Assembly (NCBI GenBank): GCA_030848705.1
Contig: CM061243.1
Coordinates: forward strand, 5,056,001-5,120,000
Source: Heracleum sosnowskyi
Lineage: Eukaryota; Streptophyta; Magnoliopsida; Apiales; Apiaceae
DNA length: 64,000 bases
Direction of reading: 5' to 3'
Below are positions 37,601-47,902 of this stretch, one piece after another; the first letter of the stretch is position 1, and every line of letters begins with the position of its first letter. Made by a program: the position numbers and the translations under genes. The notes beneath the pieces are model-generated. The model was not told the origin of the DNA, searched no databases, and saw nothing but the letters and a program-made list of their open reading frames with translations.

Positions 37601-38208
37601 ACAATTATTATCTAACGGGAACTATACATAAATTCAAGAGAAAAGATATTTAAGAATTTTTACATAGAAAAATTTTAAATTATCAAAATACACTTTTTAG
37701 TATTTAAATATAATTCTATTATTAATCAGATACACTTTTTAATATTACTAACTATAATTATTAACTAGCTTATATCTCGTGCGATGCACGGTTTTCTTTA
37801 ATATTTTATTTAGATTTTTGTAATTATATATTATTTTATGAAATTTTAATATATATTTATATGTGTATATAATAAATTGGATTTATATATATATATCTAA
37901 TAATATAAATAATTTAATTTAATAAATTGTTGACGTAATCTTTAGTAGTATTTTAGATATTAAAATATAAAATATTTTTAAATAATAAATCTAACGGTCT
38001 GTATTTATTTGTGCTTAAAAAATCTAAATGTGATTAAAGTGCAAATAACAAAACATATGCTCTGTAATGTACCGAGTTTCTTATAACATATGCTATTACT
38101 TTTATTTTTTTTATTAATTATCTTATTTAAATTGTATGTTATTAAAAATTATATTAAACCCGAATTTTATAAGTTTACTATAATAATATTGTCATTATAT
38201 CTATAATG

Positions 38209-40093
38209 TGTCCCTATTGGTGTCTCTCACAAGAAAAAAGTTTTCTGGAAGCCCCTTATTCAGAAAATGGACCAGAAGCTTGCCTCTTGGAAAGCTCAAT
38301 CCTTAAATGAAGCAGGTAGACTAACATTGCTGAAATCAGTAGTGGAAAGCCTGCCTGTTTACTGGCTAAGTATCTTCAAGCTACCTAAAGGAATCAGTAA
38401 GCACATGGAAAGATTGAGAAGAGACTTTTATTGGAGTCATTACAAAACTACTGGCTCCCAGAATAAAAAAAAAATGCACTTGGTTGCTTGGGAAAAAATT
38501 TGCTCTCCAAAAAAGGCAGGTGGTCTTGGACTAGTCTCTTTTGAGACCAAAAACATGGCACTACTGAGTAAGTGGTGCAGTAAATGGAGATTGGATAGAG
38601 ATAGAAGCTGGAATAAGTGGATGAGATACAAATACCTATGCCCTAAAAGTAGTAATGTAGAAAGCTTCCCTGAGGGAAGTAAGAAGTCAGACTTCATAGT
38701 AAGTTTGGCTGATATTCAGGTTAATTCCCCCTTAAGAAATGATCTTTCTCCAAAGAATTTCTCCTGGAAGCTAAACAATGGATATCTGGTGCTGTTTTGG
38801 GAAGATTCTTGGTTCCAAGGGAGGGCTTTGAAGGACTCTTTCAAAAGCCTCTACAGAATCTCTGCACTAAAGGAGGTGGAAGTTAGGATCTTTTATGATT
38901 TATGGGAATGCTATGAGCATCAGAGTGAAGTTTTTTGGACAAGAAATTTGCGAAACTGTGAACTGGAAGATATGGAATCCTTGAATAAAATCCTGGAAAA
39001 TGTGAGGCTCTCAAACAGCAGTGACAAGTTGCTTTGGGCAGTCTCTGGGGATACTTTCACTGTAAAAGATGGAGTTAAGAGAATTCATGATCTCTTTCAA
39101 CATGATCTAGTACAATGGAGCTCTTTTTGGAACCTCAAGGTACCAGCAAAAGTCCTCATTTTCCTTTGGAAACTGCATAGCAAGATTCTCCCCACAAAAA
39201 ATTTCCTCCTTTCTCGAATAGGGAGTTCTTTTGGATCAAGTTTGTGTAGTCTTTGTCTTACATGTGAGGAAACAATTGACCATCTCTTCTGGGAATGTAT
39301 GTGCTCAAAAAATTGTTGGAGATCAATTTTGGATTGGTGGGGTCACTCCAACAAAAATGCTTTCAATAGTTTATCAGAAATGTGGAGCTCAATATATTGG
39401 TATTCTCATCCCTCCTTGAAGAAAGTTTGGCATATGGTTATAGTGGCTACTTTGTGGACAATGTGGTTAGTAAGAAATGAAACAATCTTCAGGAATCAAA
39501 AATTCAATCTTGGCACAACTACATTCCTAATAAAATTCAGAGTAAAAGAATGGGCTCTAGCAGTAGATCTAATCAACAAAGACACTCTAGCTTGGTGGGA
39601 TCTTAACCCTGTGGGATCAATCACTAGGTCTGAAATTTTGAGAAAGCAAACCCTTCTCCTATCAGGGCATGAGTTTATAGGCTTCATTGATGGTAGCTGG
39701 AGAATCAAGAATGGTGTTGTGCAAGCAGGAATTGGTGGTCTTTTGAAAGATGCCAGTGGTGCCTCAAAAATGACCTTTTCAGGACCAGTTTTAGAATCAA
39801 ATCCCCTTAACACAGAAATGGAAGCACTTATTACCTTCCTAAATATCCTCAAAGGTAAAAATTTGTCCATATCTTCTCTGATGATTTATACTGATAATGC
39901 GGCTTTGGTAGAATTAGCTCTCAAAATCAAGGCATTAGGAATAGTGTCAAGTTTGAAAGAGGAAAGGCTAAAAAATCATTTCAGAGAATCACACATTTCG
40001 TTGGGAAAAATCTCCAGGTTCGAAAATCTTGAAGCTGATGGGCTTGCAAAAAATGGCGCAATATTTAAAACTTTGACATGCTCATGGTTTTAA
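38209..40093 (+). pseudogene. LINE (L1-type) ORF2, C-terminal part: RT end, zinc finger, RNase H
   Basis: The open frame enters at about 38,213 with PIGVSHKKKVFWKPLI, the end of an L1-type reverse transcriptase, and runs to the stop at 40,093. The first internal ATG is at 38,267, giving 608 residues. From that ATG it has the RT-linked region (LASWKAQSLNEAGRLTLLKS), a zf-RVT domain (VPAKVLIFLWKL, CSLCLTCEETIDHLFWEC, about 290-350), WxxWxxRN, and an RNase H domain from about 467 with all four acidic residues (FIDGSW, NTEMEAL, YTDNAA, EADGLAK). Endonuclease and RT core are absent, so the copy is 5'-truncated, as is usual for LINEs. It lies within Helitron H1. It is long and free of stops, so it is young or was kept open by chance. 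Confidence 0.88.
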
Positions 40094-40342
40094 ATTTGCT
40101 CGTTTTCAAATTGGGCCTATGAATACTCTCTTAACTCAGAGTTTCTAGTGGTCTGGGATTCTAACCCCTAATGATACATTTGAGTCTCTCGATAATCTCT
40201 CTCCCTTTATTAATTCTGGGAATTCGAAGGGTTTTAGGAGTTATTACACTCTCTAGAATCTTCCCCCCTCATCAGTATTAATAAAGTACTTGAGGGTCCC
40301 TTATTCTTTCACCTAAGTTCAGCCTTCTAGTTTTCTATCAAA
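40094..40342 (+). other. Spacer between LINE ORF2 and the second ORF
   Basis: Non-coding stretch of 249 bp containing AGTATTAATAAAGTACTTGA near 40,276-40,295, which resembles the AATAAA-rich 3' ends of plant LINEs. This could mark an old LINE 3' end joined to a following segment. Confidence 0.4.
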
Positions 40343-41071
40343 ATGGAGAATGTTGAGAACGTCAATGTTAATGTTCGGTGGGAGATGCCTCCGAAAGGCC
40401 TTATTAAGATCAATGTTGCTGGTTTTTTCTCCGAACAACCACTAGAGAATGGAAATGTATCTGGCATAGGGGTGGTTTTCAGGAATAGTAGGGGCTCCAT
40501 CCTGCGTATGTACGCTGGTTCTTTGCAAAAAATGGATAGGCGGATCAATGAGCTCTTTGCAATGTTGGAAGGTATGAAAAGAGCTTTTTATGCTAATTTT
40601 CCTGACTATATTCTTGAAACTCAGCACGTAGATGCTTTTTGGGAGTGGAGGCATTCATCCATCGAAGGTGCTACACCAGACCATGCCTCAATAGTTCAGC
40701 AACTTAACCAAAGAAAGGGAGACAAGAATTTTTGGTCGAATGTCAGGCTTGCTGATCCACAGGATAATGTATTGGCAATGTATCTTGCAGAATTTGGTGC
40801 AGCTCACTGGACTACTATTGTTCAAATCAAAAAACCGTTTGGGCGTGTTCATGAACTGTGGAATCTAGATATGGGGCTGGGTCCAGTTGATCCTCAGTTT
40901 CTAGCTGTTAGAGAGGAAGATTTGCTACCAGAGGTGGTAGAACCTGAATTTGAACCGATTGTTGCTATAGCAGGCTTTGAAGAGGAGCTGGATGAAAACG
41001 AGATGCTGGTGGAACAAGTTCAAGCTGGTGTTGAAGACGACGATGCCATTGCTGCTGTCATGGGGGTCTGA
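40343..41071 (+). CDS. RNase H-fold protein with acidic tail, catalytic Asp replaced
   Basis: A 242-aa open frame. Residues about 12-110 look like the plant RVT_3/RNase H-like domain: RWEMPPKGLIKINVAGFF, then GIGVVFRNSRG, then INELFAMLEGMKRA, then ILETQHVDAFWEWR. The first catalytic Asp (normally KxNxDG) is Ala and the position usually Asp after LET is Gln, so nuclease activity is unlikely. Residues about 110-185 (QQLNQRKGDKNFW, MYLAEFGAAHW, FGRVHELWNLDMGLGP) belong to no domain I can name, and the last 55 residues are strongly acidic. It sits between LINE ORF2 and a LINE-like 3' tail inside Helitron H1. Whether it is expressed is unknown. It may be a captured or LINE-borne copy of a cellular gene. 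Confidence 0.6.
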   Translation: MENVENVNVNVRWEMPPKGLIKINVAGFFSEQPLENGNVSGIGVVFRNSRGSILRMYAGSLQKMDRRINELFAMLEGMKRAFYANFPDYILETQHVDAFWEWRHSSIEGATPDHASIVQQLNQRKGDKNFWSNVRLADPQDNVLAMYLAEFGAAHWTTIVQIKKPFGRVHELWNLDMGLGPVDPQFLAVREEDLLPEVVEPEFEPIVAIAGFEEELDENEMLVEQVQAGVEDDDAIAAVMGV

Positions 41072-41393
41072 TTGCAAGTTCTTGGGCGGGAAGTTCTAAC
41101 GTCGTTTAAGCTTCCTTAGTTTATCTATTAATTTATTTCAGCATTTTACTTATTTTGCTTTGTTATTACTGCACAGTCTCGAACTGTGGTCTGGGCTTAG
41201 TCCCTTGTTTTGTTGGGTTTGCTGGTAGCCCATAGCTGTCATCGGGCTCTAAGTTTGTGGGTTAAGTTTGTGGTTTAAGTTTTTGGGTTACTGTTGTTGC
41301 TTCTACCAATGCATTCCATCTAATGGTTGGTAGTTTGTTCCGGGCCTAGCCCAAATTTTCCCTATTAATGCAGCTTGATGCTTTTCGAAAAAA
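41072..41393 (+). other. LINE-like 3' untranslated region and A-run
   Basis: This is a G/T-rich non-coding stretch with repeated GGGCTTAGTCCCTTG- and GGGCCTAGCCCAAATTTT-type phrases ending CTATTAATGCAGCTTGATGC, TTTTCG and AAAAAAA, typical of plant LINE 3' ends. It suggests that the second ORF was part of the same inserted unit. Confidence 0.5.
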
Positions 41394-41512
41394 ACATATT
41401 TAGTTTCCATTGTAATATTTAGAAGATGAGTTGTTTTAGTTATAAAATATAGAAAATATAATGTGTTTTTGCTGAAAAAGGTAATCAGTTATAAAAATGT
41501 AATAATATTACC

Positions 41513-41514
<2 letters not shown>

Positions 41515-41549
<35 letters not shown>
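41515..41549. repeat. TA dinucleotide microsatellite
   Basis: About 17 TA units occur inside the Helitron H1 internal repeat region. Confidence 0.9.
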
Positions 41550-41551
<2 letters not shown>

Positions 41552-41675
41552 CCTATTTTATTTTTAGAAGATGAGTTGTTTTGGTTAAAAAAATATATAA
41601 AATAGGTAATGTGTTTTAGCTGAAAAAAATAGTTGGTTATAAATAAATTAATTATAGATAGGCCCGACCCAAATA

Positions 41676-41705
41676 CCGACCGACCGACCGACTGACCGAC
41701 TGACC
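41676..41705. repeat. CCGA/CTGA tetranucleotide repeat at the Helitron 5' end, H1
   Basis: CCGACCGACCGACCGACTGA and following lie about 40 bases from the 5' tip of H1. The same repeat is at the same place in H2 (43,472-43,501), so it is a family feature rather than chance. Confidence 0.85.
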
Positions 41706-43471
41706 AAAACTTTTAATGTTTCGTCTTTAATAATATAGTATAGATTTGGTCGTATACTGATCGTACACGGACCAGATCGATTTTAATTTTTTCTTAAATT
41801 GATTTTAATATTTTATTGAAATAAACAAAGAATTTATAAATTTAAAAGAATTAGGAAAAAAAAATTAAATTGGTGATACAATAATAAAAAAATATTTATT
41901 AAAATTTAGATAATAACTTTTACTGTTTGGGCTTTATCTTGAGTTTTAGATAACAGATTTTAACGATTTTACAGTCCACGCGAAGCTTACAAAATTATCT
42001 TTAATTTAATGATGGTTTAATAATTCTTATCTAACTGGAACTATCCATAAAATAAAGAGAAAAGATAATTACGAATTTTTACATAAAGATTTCTATTCAA
42101 TATAGAAAACCCATTTATAATAGGTTTAAATTATTAAAATACACCTTTTAGTATTTAAATACTATCCTATTATTAATCAAATACAATTTTTAATATTATA
42201 TCTGACGGTCCTCATCGATTTGAATATTTATAGTTTTATAATCCAACGGATCGTATACTTTTGGTAGTACAGTGACCGACCAAAGTTTGGGATAAGATCT
42301 CCCTTACGCTTATTATATACTAGCTTATATCCCGTGCGACGCACGGTCTTCTTTAATATTTTCTTATTTTTTATTTAGATTTTAGTTATTATATATAATT
42401 TGATAAAAATCTAATATATATATACCGGATTTATAAATCTAACAATTTAATATCTAAATTTAATATATTTTTGACGTAATCTGTAGTAGTATTTTAGATA
42501 TTAAAATATAAAATATTTTAAAATAACAGATCTAATGATTCGTATTTTTTTTACTCTTAAAAATCTAAAAAGGGACTCAAATGTAAATATCAAAATATGT
42601 GCTCGTGCAATATACCGAGTTTATTTGAATATACTATTACTTTTATTTTCATTAATTATCTCGTTTAAATTGAATGTTAAAAAAATTATAATAAACATGA
42701 ATTTCATAAGTTTAATATAATAATATTACCAATATATCTGTCTTTTGCCGTGTTATTTTTAATTTGAACATGAGTTGTTTCAGTTAAAAAATATAAAACA
42801 GGTAATATTCTTAAAAAGACAATTAGTTACTTATTCACAATTATATAAATTATATTACTTTTTTTTATATATGTCGTCTGCATTATTTTTAGAAAATTAG
42901 TTGTTTAAGTTAGAAAATATAAAAGAGGTAATGTGTTTTAGCTGAAAAGAATAAATAGTTATTTATTAATATTTATATAAAACAATATTACCATTGTATA
43001 TTTATTTTGCATGTATTATATTTAGAAGATAAGTTGTTTTAGTTAGAAAATATAAAACAAATAATGTGTTTTAGCTGTCGGTTATAAATATATAATAATA
43101 TTACCATTTTATATATATGTTGCCCGTCTTATTTTTAGAAAATGATTTGTTTTAGTTAAATAGATATATGAAATAGGTAATATGTTTTAGCTGAAAAAGG
43201 TAATTGGTTATTAATAAATTGGTTTCCATATATGTGTATTTAGAAGATGAGTTGTTTTATTTAAAAATATAAAAATAATATGTTTTAGCTGAAAAAGGTA
43301 ATCGTTTATAAATATATAATAATATTACCATATTATATATATGTTGCCCGTTTTATTTTTAGAAGATGAGTTGGTTTAGTTTAAAAATAATATAAAATAG
43401 GTAATGTACTGAAAAAGGTAATTGATTATTAATAAATTGGTTATAGATAGGCCCGTGAATCGGCCCAAATA

Positions 43472-43501
43472 CCGACCGACCGACCGACTGACCGACCGAC
43501 C
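43472..43501. repeat. CCGA tetranucleotide repeat at the Helitron 5' end, H2
   Basis: Counterpart of the repeat at 41,676-41,705 in H1. Confidence 0.85.
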
Positions 43502-43531
43502 AAAACTTTTAATGTTTCGTCTTTAATAATA

Positions 43532-46500
43532 CTAGCTTATAGCCCGTGCTATGCACGGTTACTTAAATTTTATTTATAATTATTTTGTTTATAATTATAT
43601 TTTAATTATCCATGGAACACACGATTGTTTTTTTAATATTTATAATTATATTTATTTATGAATAATTTAATATTTAAAAGTTATTAGTTTACATGATTAA
43701 ATTATTGTTAAAAAAGATTTAGCCAAAAAATATTATAGTTAAAAATTTGATATTCATTATATTTTATACGCTCAATTTAATATTTGTTTATATTGAGTTA
43801 TAAAAGTTAGATTTGGCGAATTTTACGGTCCACATAAAATTCACAAAATAATCTTTAATTTAGTTGTGGTTTAATAGTTTTTTTTCAATTAAAAACTATT
43901 CTAAAACTAAAAAGAGAATAAAGTGACGAAATTTAATAGTGAGAATTCTATTCGATTTAGAAAATCTACTTATATGTAGTTTAGATTATTAGAATACCCT
44001 TTATTAACCAAATACAGTTTTTAATGTTAAATCTAACGGTTTTCACATATCTATTTAAGATTAAACTATTTTTATTATTTTGATATTAAACGGGTTTCCT
44101 TATTTAATTACAACTATTTTTTTGTTTTAACTTTTTGGAAAATCCAATCCTAATATAATATCTTTTAACTTATATCATTTTTAGATAATAACTTCTTTTT
44201 ATATGATATAATCTTGATCGTCTATTTTTACAAGTGTTGGATCTAACGGTTGTTTTTGCGGTATTTATGACCAAACTACCAGGATAACATCATTAATTTT
44301 TTTAATATTTTTTTTTAATTTTTATTTTTTAAATATTTATTACTAAAATATAATATACTCTTTTTTTGTAATATGTTAATGATGCGGGAACTTTGAACTT
44401 TTGAGAAAATAAATTATCAATTAAAATATAATTTTTTTTTTGTAATAGTTCTTCTTTTAAAGTAGTACACCGTGACGATCAAAATTCTGTATAAAATTCA
44501 TGTTTTTATAGTATATCCCGTAAAAATCTATGTTATTATATTAAATACTAAATAATGAAAGCTTTCTTATAAGTCTGGTCGCTTGATCACTCAATTCATA
44601 ATCGTTGGATCTTTCAAATTAAATTGTTGAGAAACGTTAGTTATAACAGTAAAATTATCATGTAGAATGATCTAAGGTTTGAATCTACCAACAACATATT
44701 AAAATTTACAGGGTCTTTTTGAAAAATAAGAATTTTTTCATTTTTTTTCTTGTAGACATGGGTTATTTGATAATATTTTTATAAAGTACGATTTTTTAAA
44801 AAGGTACTATACTAATTGATTAACAAACTTTTAAAGTTTCGAATTTAATAATTTACAATGTATATAGGTTAAAAAAGTTAGGCCTCTTCTGTAGTTGAGT
44901 CTAAAATTTCAAAATACGGTTTTTTTAAATATGAATATAGTCTTGCTAACAATGAAATTAGGTCTCTATGAGTTCTTATAAAACAAAATCACCATTTGCG
45001 TATAATTTATTATTTAATAATAAACAATATTTAATTAGTTATGATCTAAAATTTAATAAAATAAGATAAAAAAATATGCACAATTTTATAAAATTTTATC
45101 CTCGTATTATTATATTCTTTGTTGATTTGAATTTTTCTTAGATTGATTTGGATTTTTGAACATAGATTTCTAAATTTAAAATAGTTAGAAAAAGTAATTA
45201 AATTGACATTAAAATAATGATGACGTAATAATCATTATTACAATTTAAATACCCACTTTACTAATTTGGGCTTTATATTGTGTTTTAAAAATTAGATTTT
45301 GACGATTTTACACCCCACATGAAGATAACTAAATTATCTTTAATTAAAAGATGGCTTAACAATTTTTATCTAACTAGAATTGTCCATGAAAGAGAAAAGA
45401 AAGTCACGAATTTTTTACATAGAGAATTATATTCAATATAGAAAACTTATTTATATTTGGTATATTTGGTTTAAATTATCAAAATACACTTTTTAGAATT
45501 TAAATATAATCTTATTACTAATAAAATACACTTTTTTAATATTTGATCTAACTATTTTCATTTATCTAGTTAAGATCTAATGGCCCTTATTAGTTGTTGT
45601 CACGATCAAAATTTTGGATAAATCCCTATTATGCTTATTATATAAAAGAGTTTAACATAATAAGGATATCAAGTACATACTGATATAAGTATCTTACTAA
45701 CTATTTTTACTTTTAATGTTTCGGTTTTATTTATAGTGCATATAAAATTTTAAAATACATTATTACTTTAAAATTATTAAACAGTATAAAAATTATGTTA
45801 TGATTATATAAAATTTTATTCTCATATTATTATAGTCTTTATCGATTTGAATTTGTTCTTAATTTATTTTAATACTTTATTGAAAGAAAGATAAAATTTC
45901 TATATTTAAAAGAATTAGTGGAAAAATAAATAAATTGGTGCTACAATTATAAAAAAATATTTATTAAAATTTAGATACTCACTTTACTATTTGGGTTCTA
46001 TCCCGAGTTTTAGAAATTGAATTTTGACGATTTTATAACCCATGTGAAACTAACGAAATTATCTTTAATTTAATGATGATTTAATAATTATTATCTAACT
46101 TGACAACTGACCTACCCATAAACCGAAAAGAAAAGATGGTTAAGTATTATATTCAAAATTATTGTTTATGAATATGAAACCCTCAATATTTTAATAATAT
46201 TTTGATATTATCCTTGTATGTTTGTTATATGTAAAATAATATAATTATAATTTGGATTAATCAAATTGTTATGTTTCTTCAGAAAAAAAAAATGTTTAAA
46301 TTTATTCATGTACAGGAGTTCTCCTAAGTCTCTTATAACGCAGGGTCCACATGGATCATTGTTATATGATATACATGAGCATTACATTGATCATTTTTAA
46401 TATTGTAATCGATATGAATTGTTATCTGATATTTGGTTTAACAATTATTATCTAACTCGAAATATACATAAATTAAAAAGAAAAGATATTTAAGAATTTT

Positions 46501-47217
46501 TACATAGAAAAATTTTAAATTATCAAAATACACTTTTTAGTATTTAAATATAATTCTATTATTAATCAGATACACTTTTTAATATTAGATCTAACAATTC
46601 TCATCGATCTATTTAAGATCTAACAGTAATAATTAATTTGGTCGTATAGTGGTCGTACACGGACCAGATCGATTTTAATTTTTTCTTAAATTGATTTTAA
46701 TATTTTATTGAAATAAAAATAGAATTTATAATTTTAAAAGAATTAGGAAAAAAAATAAATTGGTGCTACAATATAATAAAAAATTATTAAAATTTAGATA
46801 TTCACTTTACTGTTTGGGCTCTATCTTGAGTTTTAGACAACAGATTTTAACAATTTTACAGCCCACGCGAAGCTAACAAAATTATCTTTAATTTAATGAT
46901 GGTTTAATAATTATTATCTAACGGGAACTATCCATAAACTAAATAGAAAAGATAATTACGATTTTTTACATAAAGATTCCTATTCAATATAGAAAACCTA
47001 TTTATAATTGGTTTAAATTATCAAAATAAACCTTTTAGTATTTAAATACTATCCTATTATTAATCAAATACAATTTTTAATATTATATCTAACGGTCCTC
47101 ATCTATTTGAATATTTATAGTTTTATAATCCAACGGATCATATACTTTTGGTAGTACAATGACCGACCAAAGTTTTGGATAAGATCTCCCTTACGCTTAT
47201 TATATGTAAGGAGTTAA
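43532..47217 (-). mobile_element. Helitron Y, innermost, inserted in H2 (3,686 bp)
   Basis: An uninterrupted member of the X/Y/Z family. The plus strand begins CTAGCTTATAGCCC with the hairpin CCGTGCTATGCACGG region and ends TAAGGAGTTAA (5' end TTAACTCC on the minus strand). It lies between A43531 and T47218. H1 gives the empty site: its 5' end reads across the joint (TTAATAATATAGTATAGA). There are no long ORFs and no Rep/helicase, so it is non-autonomous. As the only intact member, it is the reference copy for the family. Confidence 0.82.
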
Positions 47218-47874
47218 TAGTATAGATAAGGAGTTAATTGGATTTTCCAAAAAGTTAAAACATAAAAATAGTTGTAATTAAATAATGAACCCTATTTATA
47301 ACCAAAATAATAAAAATCGTTTAATCTTAAATAGATAGGTGAAAACCGTTAGATTTAACATTAAAACATGTATTTGGTTAATAAATGTTATTCTAATAAT
47401 CTAAACTACATATAAGTTAAGTAGATTTCCTAAATCGAATAGAATTCTCAACATTAAATTTCGTCACTTTATTCTCTTTTTAGTTTTAGAATAGTTTTTA
47501 ATTGAAAAAGAACTATTAAACCACAACTAAATTAAAGATTATTTTGTGAATTTCATGTGAACCGTAAAATTGGCCAAATCTAACTTTTATAACTCAATAT
47601 AAACAAATATTAAATTGAGCGTGTAAAATATAATAAATATCAAATTTTTAACTATAATTTTTGTTGGCTAAATCTTTTTTAACAATAATTTAATCATGTA
47701 AACTAATAACTTTTAAATATTAAAATATTCAAAAATAAATATAATTATAAATATTAAAAAACAATCGTGTGTTGCATCATAATAAAAATATAATTATAAA
47801 CAGAATAATTATAAATAAAATTTAAGTAACCGTGCATCGCACGGGCTATAAGCTAATAATCTAGCGTAAACTCA

Positions 47875-47902
47875 CATTAAATGGGAATGTCGAGTAGTAT
47901 CA
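47875..47902. other. 28-bp inverted piece at the left breakpoint of copy B
   Basis: This stretch is the reverse complement, with one mismatch, of 9,894-9,921, the sequence immediately left of where copies A and B start to match. Homology to copy A in direct orientation begins at 47,904. Confidence 0.85.

Larger units (their letters stand above)
37765..41744 (-). mobile_element. Helitron H1, carrying a LINE segment
   Basis: A 3,980-bp insertion in X. The minus-strand 5' end is TCTATACTATATTATTAAAG and the 3' end has a hairpin followed by GATATAAGCTAG. It lies between A37764 and T41745. The uninterrupted target is present in Y (46,625-46,645) and in Z (about 32,475-32,500), so both ends are fixed to the base. 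The Helitron's own sequence is only about 0.8 kb (37,765 to about 38,208 and about 41,394-41,744). The rest is LINE sequence. The same family as H2. Confidence 0.85.
42320..47226 (-). mobile_element. Helitron H2, inserted in X and split by Y (1.2 kb net)
   Basis: The plus strand starts CTAGCTTATATCCC plus hairpin (42,320, 3' end). It is interrupted by Y after A43531 and resumes as TAGTATAGA at 47,218-47,226 (5' end, TCTATACTA on the minus strand). Host flanks are A42319 and T47227. The uninterrupted host in Z (31,655-31,680, reverse complement) reads straight across the joint. It is about 1,221 bp without Y and has internal repeats of 80-110 bp (TTTTAGAAGATGAGTTGTTT and following). Confidence 0.8.
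34609..47237 (-). mobile_element. Helitron X, inserted in Z in opposite orientation (3.7 kb net)
   Basis: The plus strand begins CTAGCTTATAGCCC with the hairpin CCGTGCGATGCACGG region (its 3' end) and finishes ...TAAGGAGTTAA at 47,237 (its 5' end, TTAACTCC on the minus strand). Host flanks are A34608 and T47238. The uninterrupted host sequence is visible in Y near 44,150 (reverse complement). X is itself split by H1 (37,765-41,744) and H2 (42,320-47,226). Because X is opposite to Z, the locus holds an inverted repeat of about 2.9 kb per arm. Confidence 0.8.
31655..47856 (+). mobile_element. Helitron Z, outermost of the nest (3.6 kb net)
   Basis: This non-autonomous Helitron is split by insertion X. 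It starts TTAACTCCTTA after A31654. It ends at 47,856 with the hairpin CCGTGCATCGCACGG followed by GCTATAAGCTAA, then T47857, which fits Helitron 3' CTRR and A/T targeting. The left part is 31,655-34,608 and the right part is 47,238-47,856. Removing X restores a continuous sequence that matches the interior of Y and X across the joint. No Rep/helicase sequence is present. The family also includes X and Y. Confidence 0.8.

Noticed and set aside
30260..43450. Regularly repeated 80-110 bp units resembling an array
   Set aside because: Units are degenerate, AT-rich and inside Helitrons in a plant genome. Nothing supports CRISPR.
43532..47856. Looks like one 4.3-kb element with 620-bp terminal inverted repeats
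   Set aside because: The right repeat belongs to Z and the left to Y. The joints, the TAGTATAGA of H2 at 47,218-47,226 and the empty sites show nested insertions, not one TIR transposon.
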